Shown: positions 26,005-34,491 of the stretch, in pieces
Position numbering within the stretch: the stretch's first letter is position 1
Layout of the letters: each line of letters opens with the position of its first letter
Assembly (NCBI GenBank): GCA_030591525.1
Contig: JAUVAV010000012.1
Span: forward strand, 1 to 64,000
Length of the DNA: 64,000 nt
Origin: a candidate division FCPU426 bacterium
GTDB taxonomy: Bacteria; Oederibacteriota; JAAXVQ01; JAUVAV01
Direction: 5' to 3'
Program-made: the position numbers and the translations under genes
The notes under the pieces: generated by a model
Seen by the model: the letters and a program-made list of their open reading frames with translations, nothing else
What the model was told of the DNA's origin: nothing
Databases searched by the model: none

Positions 26005-27602
26005 TTTTTCAGCGCTCCTGGCTTTATCGGTTTATCACGCACATGGTCGACAATGCAGAAGAACCCAAATGGCTGCTCGCTCTCGTTTTTCAACTGGTGC
26101 TCCTTGAACGGCGGAACATAGGCTATATCATGTTCTTTTAAATGTATCGCGTTATCCCCTTGCCGCAATATGCCATTTCCGCGGATGCAGATAATCACGT
26201 GTTCATGCCGGTGTTTTTCCGGGCTGGAAAAGCCCCCGGGTTCAATTTGAAAATACCGCAAATCAAAACCGGTATTTTCTCCATATTGGCCCACCAATTC
26301 ATGGCGGGTAATGGCTTTAAAATCAACCTGCTTCTCCGCCTTATATTCCAACGGTTCGCGGCCGGTCCAGCGAAAATCCTCCAGCCGTGGCAGGTGTTCC
26401 AATATCCGCCCGGCTGGTTTTTCCGTCCCGGCAGGCGAAAGCGCCGGCACCCTCTCCCTAGCCGGTTCTTCCGGCGATTTCTGGAAAGCACGATGAATGG
26501 TTTCCATAAAAACCCGCGTACTTCCGCTTAAATCCTTGGAATGTTTTAATAGCGCTCCGCCGATAAGATAAATCGCATCCTTGCCATACTCTTTTTTCAT
26601 CTCCCCGATGTTGTCCAGACTCATTCCGCCCGCCGGCGCAGGCCAGGCCGGCTTTACGCACCCCCAAGGCCTTCTGAGAGCCAGACTCAATTCCCGGCAA
26701 TCCTGCGGATTAAAACTAAAGCGGCCGCCATGATTGGGAAAAACGGAAATATCCGCTCCCCACCATCGCAAAAGCGTACCTAAAAGAATCGCCGGTTTAA
26801 TGCCATGCAACGGATCATGAAAATAAGTCCCTGCAAAAGCCGGATGCACCATGATAACCAGGGGATATTGTTTTGCCAGATACCGCAAAAAATCCGGGCC
26901 ACTCAGCCAAGGCGAGAGCAGTATGCCCTTTACGTCCTGACTGACGGCAAACTCTGCCTGGGCCTGCATTTGCTCCCAACTGCCGCTGATATTGGGAAAA
27001 TAGAGCGTATTATGTCCTGTCCGGCTATTGGCCCGCGTTACAGCTTCCTGGCATTGGCTGACTCTTTCCCGGAAAGGACAAAACGGCTGCTCTGCCAACC
27101 CGTGATCATCTTTGATTATATCCCCACCGCCCCTGGCAAAAGCCTCTGCCAAAGAGGCCAGCCGCGCCGGATCGCTGCCTAGCGGTTTAAGGGCCGTGGC
27201 CGCTAAAGGACGGTTATACACCCTGAGCAGACTGCGCAATCCTGCAATTCCGTACCTCGGCCCGGAAAACCGGTTGACTAGCTGTTCCGGCAAGGACAAT
27301 TCCACGACGCGAATATTCTTTTTCATTGATATGTTTCCGAAAAGCAGATTGAGAAACTGGGGGATTTGGTAGGCCGTATTGTCCGGGTGATAACCAATCC
27401 TCACCCGGTATTGATGCTGTTCCATCCGGAGCGGAACAATTTCCAGGACTTGTCCTGCTACTGATTCCCGAATCTCCCGGGTTGGAATGCATTCCAGAGG
27501 CACTTCCACTGTTTGTTCCAGGGCGATTTCCATGCTCAGTTTCTCAACCGAAACTCCCGGAGGACAAATGACCTCATATGCTATTTGGATTAAATCAGAC
27601 AT
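26001..27602 (-). CDS. RuBisCO-like protein (form IV) fused to a C-terminal cupin
   Basis: 533 residues. The N-terminal 400 residues are RuBisCO large-chain-like: K139 in ATALKPLG, the carbamylation-lysine region GGGDIIKDDHGL (K164-D165-D166-H167), VHPAFAGTY, and FPNHGGRFSF. The canonical metal-ligand glutamate after the two aspartates is histidine here, and loop-6 lysine is not seen, so carboxylation is unlikely. RuBisCO-like relatives act as sugar-phosphate enolases, isomerases or decarboxylases. After a linker, residues about 430-525 form a cupin with H464-R-H466-E-H468 and YVPPFKEHQL. AGGAGT precedes the ATG. The fused cupin may be a second catalytic or sensing module. Confidence 0.82.
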   Translation of the reverse strand: MSDLIQIAYEVICPPGVSVEKLSMEIALEQTVEVPLECIPTREIRESVAGQVLEIVPLRMEQHQYRVRIGYHPDNTAYQIPQFLNLLFGNISMKKNIRVVELSLPEQLVNRFSGPRYGIAGLRSLLRVYNRPLAATALKPLGSDPARLASLAEAFARGGGDIIKDDHGLAEQPFCPFRERVSQCQEAVTRANSRTGHNTLYFPNISGSWEQMQAQAEFAVSQDVKGILLSPWLSGPDFLRYLAKQYPLVIMVHPAFAGTYFHDPLHGIKPAILLGTLLRWWGADISVFPNHGGRFSFNPQDCRELSLALRRPWGCVKPAWPAPAGGMSLDNIGEMKKEYGKDAIYLIGGALLKHSKDLSGSTRVFMETIHRAFQKSPEEPARERVPALSPAGTEKPAGRILEHLPRLEDFRWTGREPLEYKAEKQVDFKAITRHELVGQYGENTGFDLRYFQIEPGGFSSPEKHRHEHVIICIRGNGILRQGDNAIHLKEHDIAYVPPFKEHQLKNESEQPFGFFCIVDHVRDKPIKPGALKK

Positions 27603-27767
27603 CTTATAGTACTCCTGCCCGTCCTGGATGATTTGGTCCAGGGGTAGGTTTAGTCCAGGGCTTTCGCCGGTATGACGGCTGGTTAAGACGGTCTTTAAGC
27701 AGCGTTAGGGACAGCACTACCCAGCTCATGGTTTAATCATAAGTCCGCTCGCACCGCTTATCTCAGC

Positions 27768-28754
27768 TCAAAACTCTATCTTCAAGGTAATCCAGTGATC
27801 CCAGCCGTCGATTCGGTCCTGCACCGCGGCATAATCCAGTCTTAAGGCGGCGCGCGCCCAGCCTATCCACGGCACGCGTACTCCGCCGCCGGCGGCGATT
27901 TGCCCGTCATCATATCCTCCGCGAAGAAAGAGAATATCCGCCCAGGCGTACTCCAGGCCCGCCCGGGGCCGCGTCGCGCGGCGGCTGATGCTCTGTTCCA
28001 GGTCCGCGCTGAATAATAGTCCATGGGACTCCATTGCCGTTATGCGATACGCGGCTCCTAGCTTGAAAACTATGGGAAACTGCTCCTTTAAACCGGTTGA
28101 CCATGCCAAACAAGTATAAACATCCCGCACGGCCAAGGCTGTGGTCAATCCGGGATAACCGTTCCAGGCTATTGCCGCGTCAATGCCCCAACCCACGGCA
28201 TCTTTCTGATCCAGTTGATGGTACAACCCTTTGGCTCCCAGTCCCAGATTGATATGCCGGCCAATTGGCATGCCAAAAGCCAAACCATAGGCTCCTTCAA
28301 CATTTGAAAATAGATAATCCGGATTAAGTGAATCTGTAGAGCGCGCTTCTATATCATAGGTCGTTGCCATGCGGCGCAGGATAATTCCAATGGTTCCTTC
28401 CGGGCCTGCTCCTTTACTCCCGGATTTATTATTCGCCGGAAATCCCCAAGCATTCAGAGGCAGGGCGTAAGCCAACTGGGTATAATCCCCGCTCCCGGGA
28501 AACACCGTATATGTGGCCATGAACTCCTGGCGTTTTACCCAAGCCAATCCGGCTGGATTCCAATAGGCTGCCGCGGCATCCCGGCATACCGCCGTGTACG
28601 CGCTTCCCATGGCCGCGGCCCTGGCATCCATACTCACTTTCAGAAAGGCGCCAGGTTGGCCGGCTCCCGGGGCGGCATTGGCCAGGACCGGCTGGAATGC
28701 CAGGATCAATAAGATCATCAATATTGGTCTTGACCAGGATGGTTGATTATTCAT
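27768..28754 (-). CDS. PorV/PorQ-like outer-membrane protein
   Basis: 328 residues. A signal peptide (LVLANAAP region) is followed by the family opener GAFLKVSMDARAAAMGSAYT and AAAAYWNPAGLAWVKRQEF, then amphipathic beta strands to a terminal aromatic (TLKIEF). This family (PorV/UPF0164) comprises FadL-fold barrels that in Bacteroidetes take part in type IX secretion, while in other phyla the role is open. It begins right after the subtilase gene, whose last codons supply its Shine-Dalgarno (TGAGGTAA), so the two are co-translated. The 165-base gap to the RuBisCO-like gene shows no promoter I can support. Confidence 0.8.
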   Translation of the reverse strand: MNNQPSWSRPILMILLILAFQPVLANAAPGAGQPGAFLKVSMDARAAAMGSAYTAVCRDAAAAYWNPAGLAWVKRQEFMATYTVFPGSGDYTQLAYALPLNAWGFPANNKSGSKGAGPEGTIGIILRRMATTYDIEARSTDSLNPDYLFSNVEGAYGLAFGMPIGRHINLGLGAKGLYHQLDQKDAVGWGIDAAIAWNGYPGLTTALAVRDVYTCLAWSTGLKEQFPIVFKLGAAYRITAMESHGLLFSADLEQSISRRATRPRAGLEYAWADILFLRGGYDDGQIAAGGGVRVPWIGWARAALRLDYAAVQDRIDGWDHWITLKIEF

Positions 28755-28758
28755 AAAT

Positions 28759-30366
28759 TTACCTCAGCACAGCTATAACTTTGGTCTGGCTGGCCGGCCC
28801 GTTGTCCGTGGTAATCCGGAAAAAATAGGCCCCATTGGCCACCACTTCTCCTGCTCCATTGCGGCCGTCCCAGGCTTTGATGTTTTTCCCGGCCACAGTT
28901 TCCGAGACCGAAAAAGACCGCTCCCAAACCAGGTCCCGTGAAACATCATAAATTCTAATATCCACTTTCCGCGGCTCACCCAGCAGAAACACGATTTGCG
29001 TAACCCTGTCCTGGTCCGGATTAAAAGGATTCGGATAATTGTAAACCGTAAGGTCCGGACGTTCAACCGAGGGATTGCCAAGCGCTGCCAGCAGATCAAT
29101 CCGGCCCGAACCGGTCTCTTCATCCGCTCCCGCGGGCCCGATGTCCAGCGCTGTGGATTTAAGCTGGTTCTCTATCTGATCAACGGTCCATTCGTTATGA
29201 TATGCCCAAATAACCGCGGCCGCGCCGGAAACCAGGGCCGCGGCCATGGAGGTTCCGGCTGTAATGGCATACTCACCGGCTTCGGAGCCGCCTATAAAAT
29301 CCGTTATCCAGCTGTTTTCATTCCAATAAGTACTTAGAATCCCGGTTTCCTTGGAAAATGCTTCTTCCCCGGCTCCTCCGGGCGCTGCTATATCAATGTC
29401 CGGGCCAAAGGTGGAATACGAGGCTCTCTGATCCCAGGGATTCGTGGCCGCTATGGCAAGAACACGCGGAAAAGCGGCCGGATAATGCTTTACATTGTCG
29501 CCTGAATTCCCGGTAGCCGCAATGACCAGGCAATTATGTCCATAAGCGTAATCAATCGCAGCTTGCAGCACCTGGGGCGGATTCTCCCCTTCCAGAGGTC
29601 CTCCCAAGGATAAATTTATGATGCGGGCGCCCGCATCCACGGCCCAGGTAATACCAGCCGCAATATCCGCGTCAGTTCCTTCGCCTTCCTTATTCAAAAC
29701 CTTGATGGGCATGATACGGCCTGCCCAGGAACATCCGCTAATACCTAAATTATTATTAGTCATTGCTGCAATTATGCCGGCTACATGCGTTCCGTGGCCA
29801 TTATCATCCATGCCGCTACGGCTGGGGGGAGTATAATTTTCCTGGTTTACAATGGTAACTCCCTGAACCAGGCGGTCTTTCAGGTCAGGGTGATCCAGAT
29901 CAACTCCTGAATCCACTACTGCTATTACTATCCCGTCGTTTCCCTTACATATTGACCAGGCAAAATTTGCATTGATTTTCGGCAAATACCACTGCTGATA
30001 CTGCCTTTGGTTGCGTTCCGGCCGGTAGTAAGGATCATCCGGCACTACTTCGGTTGCCAGAGCATAGCGCCAGTAATTCGGCTGGGCCCATGCTACTTCT
30101 GTTTTCCTTTGCCAGCGTCCGGCTGAGAAATTCGGAGTTTGGCCGGCCGGAATCGGCATACGCTCTATTTCCAGGCCGCGCACTTGGCCCCGGCTCTGCG
30201 CGATTATTTTTCGGTCTGCTCCCGGTTTTAGCTTTATCAGAATCTCTGTTGCCTGACGCGTTTTCGGCTGGGCCCGGGGAACCAATATCGGTTCCGAGGC
30301 CCAGGCCGGAAGGCTGAACAAAATAAGCCAGATAAAAATCGGGACAAGACTGGTTAGATATTTCAT
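28759..30366 (-). CDS. Secreted subtilisin-like protease with FlgD-like C-terminal domain
   Basis: 535 residues. A signal peptide (MKYLTSLVPIFIWLILFS...PAWA) and a short propeptide lead to the S8 domain with the intact triad: Asp in VVDSGVDLDHPDL, His in NGHGTHVAGI, Ser in AGTSMAAALVSG, plus the oxyanion Asn in ATGNSGD. The last 100 residues form a FlgD-Ig/type IX-like sorting domain beginning VYNYPNPFNPDQD and containing GANGAYFFRIT-type strands. ATG 30366 is the chosen start, since a longer frame to 30426 is encoded by a REP palindrome. It is paired with the PorV-like gene and is probably exported through the outer membrane or onto the surface. Confidence 0.88.
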   Translation of the reverse strand: MKYLTSLVPIFIWLILFSLPAWASEPILVPRAQPKTRQATEILIKLKPGADRKIIAQSRGQVRGLEIERMPIPAGQTPNFSAGRWQRKTEVAWAQPNYWRYALATEVVPDDPYYRPERNQRQYQQWYLPKINANFAWSICKGNDGIVIAVVDSGVDLDHPDLKDRLVQGVTIVNQENYTPPSRSGMDDNGHGTHVAGIIAAMTNNNLGISGCSWAGRIMPIKVLNKEGEGTDADIAAGITWAVDAGARIINLSLGGPLEGENPPQVLQAAIDYAYGHNCLVIAATGNSGDNVKHYPAAFPRVLAIAATNPWDQRASYSTFGPDIDIAAPGGAGEEAFSKETGILSTYWNENSWITDFIGGSEAGEYAITAGTSMAAALVSGAAAVIWAYHNEWTVDQIENQLKSTALDIGPAGADEETGSGRIDLLAALGNPSVERPDLTVYNYPNPFNPDQDRVTQIVFLLGEPRKVDIRIYDVSRDLVWERSFSVSETVAGKNIKAWDGRNGAGEVVANGAYFFRITTDNGPASQTKVIAVLR

Positions 30367-30411
30367 ACTGTTTTTCACTTCTTCGAAATCTGAAATGTGC
30401 CCCCACGGGAC

Positions 30412-30439
30412 GTAGGGGCGACGCATGCGTCGCCCCTAC
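30412..30439. repeat. REP palindrome between clpB and the subtilase gene
   Basis: A perfect 28-base palindrome identical to 12987-13014, with the same AACTGC flank. It lies downstream of clpB and upstream of the subtilase on the minus strand. Confidence 0.88.
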
Positions 30440-30483
30440 AACTGCCGATAAAACTGTAACTTTTGAACGATATTAATATATCA

Positions 30484-33066
30484 CTATTTTTTCTCCAGCA
30501 CCAAACTTCCCTCTTTAACCCTGGCCTGAATTTTATCTCCCGGCTTGAACTCGCCGGCTACCAGGCGCTTGGCCAGGGGATCGGTAAGCAGGCGCTGGAT
30601 GGCACGCTTAAGCGGGCGCGCGCCGTAAACCGGATCATAACCCTGCTCAGCTATCAGGCGGACCGCCTCAGGCTTCAAGTCCAGAGATAAGCGTTTATCT
30701 GCTAAGCGTACCTGCAGCCTGCTCACCTGCCGGTCCACAATTTGTTCAATCAATTTATCCGACAACCGGTGGAAAACAATAATATCATCCAGCCGGTTCA
30801 GGAATTCCGGTTTGAATTGGGCCTGCAGCTCGGCCATAACCGCCTGGTGCACCTCTTTTTCCGATGCCCGGCTAAGTTGGGAAATTGTCTGGCCGCCTAC
30901 GTTGCTGGTTAAAATAATCATGGTCTGGCGAAAATCTACGATTCTCCCCTGTCCGTCGGTTAAGCGTCCGTCATCCAATACCTGGAGCAGGATTGAAAAT
31001 ACTTCAGGATGGGCTTTTTCAATCTCATCAAAAAGAATCAGGCTGTAGGGCCGGCGCCGGACTGACTCCGTAAGCTGGCCGCCTTCTTCATAACCGACAT
31101 AACCGGGAGGCGCGCCGATCAGGCGGGCCACAGAATGCCTTTCCATATACTCGGACATATCAATGCGTATCATGGCCGATTCTTCGTCAAAGAGAAACTC
31201 GGTCAGTGCCCGGGCCAGCTCGGTCTTGCCCACACCTGTCGGCCCCAAAAACATAAACGACCCCAAGGGCCGGTTGGGCTCAGCCAGTCCGGAACGGGCC
31301 CGGCGCACAGCGTCGGAAACCGCGCTCACAGCCTCGTCCTGGCCCACCACCCGCTCGCGCAGCTTTTCCTCCATGGCCAACAGTTTGGTCATATCCTCTT
31401 CCAGCAATTTAGTAACCGGAATGCCGGTCCAGCGTGCCACTACCTCGGCTATATCCTCCTCATCCACATAATCTTTCAATAAAGAGTCGCCTTTCCGTTC
31501 CCCGGCCAGGGTCTGCTCCGCTTTTTCTGATTGGGCCTGCAGCTCTCTCATCCGGCCGTAACGTATTTCGGCCACGCGTTCGAGGTTCCCTTCCCGTTCC
31601 GCAGCTGCTTCCTCCTGCTTCAAGACCTCCATCTGTTCCTGGACTTTCTGGATGGCCTCAATCTGCTGCTTCTCCTTCTGCCAGCGTCCACGCAAATCAT
31701 CCCTCTGTTTTACACGTTCCTTCAAGTCTTGCTCCAGCGCCTGCCGGCGTGCCTGGTCAGCCTCACTCTTTTCGCGCTTCAGGGCTTCGCGCTCTATCTC
31801 CAACTGCCGGACCCTCCGTTCAACCTCATCCAACTCGGTCGGCAAACTGTCAATCTCGGTCCGCAAACGCGCAGATGCCTCATCCATCAGATCAATCGCT
31901 TTATCCGGCAGGAATCGCCCGGAGATGTACCGGTGGGAAAGCTCGGCCGCAGCTATCAACGCGGCATCGCGGATCTTGATTCCATGATGCACTTCATAGC
32001 GTTCGCGCAAACCCCGCAGAATGGAGACCGTATCCGTGACCGAGGGTTCGCCAACATATACTATTTGAAAGCGGCGTTCCAGGGCCGCGTCCTTTTCAAT
32101 ATGCTTTCTGTACTCATCCAGAGTCGTGGCCCCGACACAGTGCAATTCTCCCCTGGCCAGAGCGGGTTTAAGCATGTTTGAAGCATCAATCGCGCCCTCG
32201 GCCGCGCCGGCGCCTACCAGGGTATGCAGCTCGTCAATGAAAAGGATAACCTGCCCGGCCGCGCTATCGATTTCCTTTAAAACCGCTTTCAGGCGGTCCT
32301 CAAACTCTCCCCGATACTTGGCCCCGGCCAACAGCGCTCCCATATCCAGGGATAAAACCTTTTTCTGCTTCAAGCCTTCCGGCACATCCTTGGCCACAAT
32401 CCTCTGGGCCAGGCCCTCGGCAATCGCGGTTTTGCCCACTCCCGGCTCACCAATGAGTACTGGATTATTTTTGGTCCTTCGGGATAGTACCTGAATCACC
32501 CGGCGGATTTCCTGGTCCCGGCCGATAACCGGATCCAGCTTGCCGCTGCGCGCCATCTCGGTCAGGTCTTGGCAATAGCGCTTCAAGGCCTGGTATTTAT
32601 CCTCAGGCGCAGGATCAGTCACGCGATGGCTTCCCCGGATTTCTTGGAGCCCGCGCAGTACAGCCTCGGTTTTTACGCCGGCCGCCTTCAGGGTTTTTCC
32701 GGCTTCGCCCTGATCCTGAGCCAGGGCCAGGAAAAGATGTTCAGTAGAAAGATACTCATCCTGGAGTTCCTGGGCTTTTTTCCAGGCCGTATCCAGAAGC
32801 GTGGTAAATTCCCGGTCCGGCGCCGGCTGGGCCACAGCCCCGGTTACCTGGGCAAGGCGTTTAAGTCCAGCCTCGGTCATCTTGACCAAAGTTGGGGCGT
32901 CCATACCTAGCTTGGCAATCAGGGACTTGATTACGCCCCCCTCTTCCTGCAACAGAGCTAAAAGCAGATGCAGAGGGGTCAGCTCCGGATTTCCCCTCTC
33001 CTGGGCTATTTCAATCGCCTTTTGCAGGGCCTCCTGACTCTTCACGGTAAATCTGTCATAGCGCAC
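30484..33066 (-). CDS. clpB: ClpB disaggregase
   Basis: 860 residues, the normal ClpB length. It has a Clp-N double repeat, first AAA+ module with [19 protein letters not shown], a coiled-coil middle domain (about 400-530, rich in E, K, Q and R), and a second AAA+ module with [16 protein letters not shown] and [10 protein letters not shown]. An ATP-driven protein disaggregase working with DnaK in the cytoplasm. The start is GTG 33066 with AAAGGAGATATAC upstream. No CIRCE element was found before it; the gap to manA holds only two hairpin repeats. A monocistronic heat-shock gene is likely, although the promoter cannot be placed with confidence. Confidence 0.97.
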   Translation of the reverse strand: MRYDRFTVKSQEALQKAIEIAQERGNPELTPLHLLLALLQEEGGVIKSLIAKLGMDAPTLVKMTEAGLKRLAQVTGAVAQPAPDREFTTLLDTAWKKAQELQDEYLSTEHLFLALAQDQGEAGKTLKAAGVKTEAVLRGLQEIRGSHRVTDPAPEDKYQALKRYCQDLTEMARSGKLDPVIGRDQEIRRVIQVLSRRTKNNPVLIGEPGVGKTAIAEGLAQRIVAKDVPEGLKQKKVLSLDMGALLAGAKYRGEFEDRLKAVLKEIDSAAGQVILFIDELHTLVGAGAAEGAIDASNMLKPALARGELHCVGATTLDEYRKHIEKDAALERRFQIVYVGEPSVTDTVSILRGLRERYEVHHGIKIRDAALIAAAELSHRYISGRFLPDKAIDLMDEASARLRTEIDSLPTELDEVERRVRQLEIEREALKREKSEADQARRQALEQDLKERVKQRDDLRGRWQKEKQQIEAIQKVQEQMEVLKQEEAAAEREGNLERVAEIRYGRMRELQAQSEKAEQTLAGERKGDSLLKDYVDEEDIAEVVARWTGIPVTKLLEEDMTKLLAMEEKLRERVVGQDEAVSAVSDAVRRARSGLAEPNRPLGSFMFLGPTGVGKTELARALTEFLFDEESAMIRIDMSEYMERHSVARLIGAPPGYVGYEEGGQLTESVRRRPYSLILFDEIEKAHPEVFSILLQVLDDGRLTDGQGRIVDFRQTMIILTSNVGGQTISQLSRASEKEVHQAVMAELQAQFKPEFLNRLDDIIVFHRLSDKLIEQIVDRQVSRLQVRLADKRLSLDLKPEAVRLIAEQGYDPVYGARPLKRAIQRLLTDPLAKRLVAGEFKPGDKIQARVKEGSLVLEKK

Positions 33067-33121
33067 TTAGTATATCTCCTTTCAAAAAGAGACTGCGTCA
33101 TAAGAGCTTTTTGAGGTTGTC

Positions 33122-33200
33122 ATCCCGGACTTGATCCGGGATCCAGCACGCATACTGCTTATATTACAATGATTTCCTGGATTCCGGCTTTCGCCGGAAT
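33122..33200. repeat. Two short hairpin repeats upstream of clpB
   Basis: ATCCCGGAC/GTCCGGGAT-type hairpin at 33122-33142 and ATTCCGGC/GCCGGAAT at 33181-33200. They resemble dispersed hairpins common in many bacterial genomes and do not look like heat-shock operators. Confidence 0.6.
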
Positions 33201-33244
33201 GACGATAAAAAACACCTGCAAGCCGCGTTACAATCCAGTCATTC

Positions 33245-34234
33245 CTATACCCATACTCTCAACATTCCAACCCCTGTATCTCCCGGCTCCACTCTCCATG
33301 CGCTAAAACCCGCGGGCAGGAGCAGCACATTTCCGCGCTCCAGCTTTTCCTCTCCCTGGGCGTAAACCAGCCGTCCTTGTCCCTGGGTTATGATTAGAAT
33401 CTGGAACCCGCTTGATACCATGCCGAGTGTTAGTTTTTCCAGGTATAAATGCTCAACCGCAAAGTAGGGATTTGATCCCAGGTTCTGAACGCTTCCCCCA
33501 GGACAGGGCTTTTGATCCGGCTCTACCCGGCCGTTGGATCTATCCGAGAAATCCATGACCCGCAAGGCCTGTTCCACATGCAGCTCGCGCTTGCGCCCCT
33601 GACTGTCTTGGCGGTCATAATCATGTACCCGGAAAGTAAGGTCGGAATTTTGCTGGATTTCCGCCAGCAGCAGACCCTCGCCTATGCCGTGCACCCGGCC
33701 GGCTGGAATAAAATAGGCCTCCCCGGCTTGCACGTGGCTGTGATTAAGCAGGTTTTCAAACCTCTTTTGATCAATCGCCTCGCGTACGGATTCTGGGGTT
33801 TGGGTGGATTTAAACCCGATTAAAAGTTCAGCCCGAGGCCCGGCTTCCATAACATACCACATTTCGGTCTTGCCCGTATCCCCGGGATGATGCTCTTGGG
33901 CATACTCATCCGGAGGATGCACTTGCAAAGAGAGCCGGTCAGCCGTGCTGATAAATTTTATCAGCAAAGGAAACCGCTGATCCGGCCTGGTGCCCGGACC
34001 CAGCATGGTTTCCGGATGCGCCGCGATCAACTCACGCAAAGAGCATCCGGCCAGAGGGCCGTTAGCCACCCGGCTGCCCTCCCCGTTCCGGTCCGTAATC
34101 TCCCATGACTCGCCAATGCAGGTATCGCCCGGCAGGCCGCGGCCCAGGCTAGTATGGAACTTTTGGCTGTCTCCCCATATTCTTTCTTTATATACAGGGA
34201 TAAAACGCAGAGGATAATTCGGTACTGGCAGCAT
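33245..34234 (-). CDS. manA: Mannose-6-phosphate isomerase, class I
   Basis: 329 residues. Interconverts fructose-6-phosphate and mannose-6-phosphate in the cytoplasm, feeding nucleotide-sugar synthesis. Zinc ligands are in LSLQVHPPDEYA, KTEMWYVMEA and PAGRVHGIGEG, and the family opener RIWGDSQ is present near residue 20. ATG 34234 follows GGGAGAG; the extension to 34264 is not supported. It is transcribed alone. The mid-length form matches the Bacillus-type manA rather than the longer E. coli type. Confidence 0.92.
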   Translation of the reverse strand: MLPVPNYPLRFIPVYKERIWGDSQKFHTSLGRGLPGDTCIGESWEITDRNGEGSRVANGPLAGCSLRELIAAHPETMLGPGTRPDQRFPLLIKFISTADRLSLQVHPPDEYAQEHHPGDTGKTEMWYVMEAGPRAELLIGFKSTQTPESVREAIDQKRFENLLNHSHVQAGEAYFIPAGRVHGIGEGLLLAEIQQNSDLTFRVHDYDRQDSQGRKRELHVEQALRVMDFSDRSNGRVEPDQKPCPGGSVQNLGSNPYFAVEHLYLEKLTLGMVSSGFQILIITQGQGRLVYAQGEEKLERGNVLLLPAGFSAWRVEPGDTGVGMLRVWV

Positions 34235-34364
34235 TAATTTTCTCTCCCGGACTGATAGCTGCATTAATTTATCCAGATTGTAACATGGGTATCAGGGAAG
34301 GGCAATCTCTTTGCATGTAGTAGGGAGTGCGGGAAAAAAGGGTTCGGGTTCGGGGTTTGGTTTC

Positions 34365-34392
34365 GTAGGGGCGCGATAAATCGCGCCCCTAC
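34365..34392. repeat. REP palindrome, GCGATAAATCGC centre
   Basis: GTAGGGGCGCGA, TAAA and its complement, in the gap between manA and the first giant gene. A similar but damaged copy is at 44998-45022. Confidence 0.85.
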
Positions 34393-34456
34393 GTTATCTC
34401 TCACCCTAACCGGGCGTCTAAAAAAATTGAAATATTGACTTTCCACACCTCGGATC

Positions 34457-34488
34457 AAATTACCCCGCACTTCAGTGCGGGGTAATTT
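34457..34488 (-). terminator. Strong hairpin just after the 2188-residue gene
   Basis: Arms AAATTACCCCGCAC and GTGCGGGGTAATTT close a four-base loop, beginning four bases after the giant gene stop (34492). The U-tract on the minus strand is weak (ATTTGATC), so termination is plausible but not certain. Confidence 0.5.
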
Positions 34489-34491
34489 AAC

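Noticed and set aside
27603-27767. A promoter, riboswitch or tRNA upstream of the RuBisCO-like gene
   Set aside because: No cloverleaf, no convincing -35/-10 pair and no recognisable riboswitch core was found.
33067-33244. CIRCE or other heat-shock operator before clpB
   Set aside because: The two inverted repeats there have the wrong sequence and spacing and match common dispersed hairpins.
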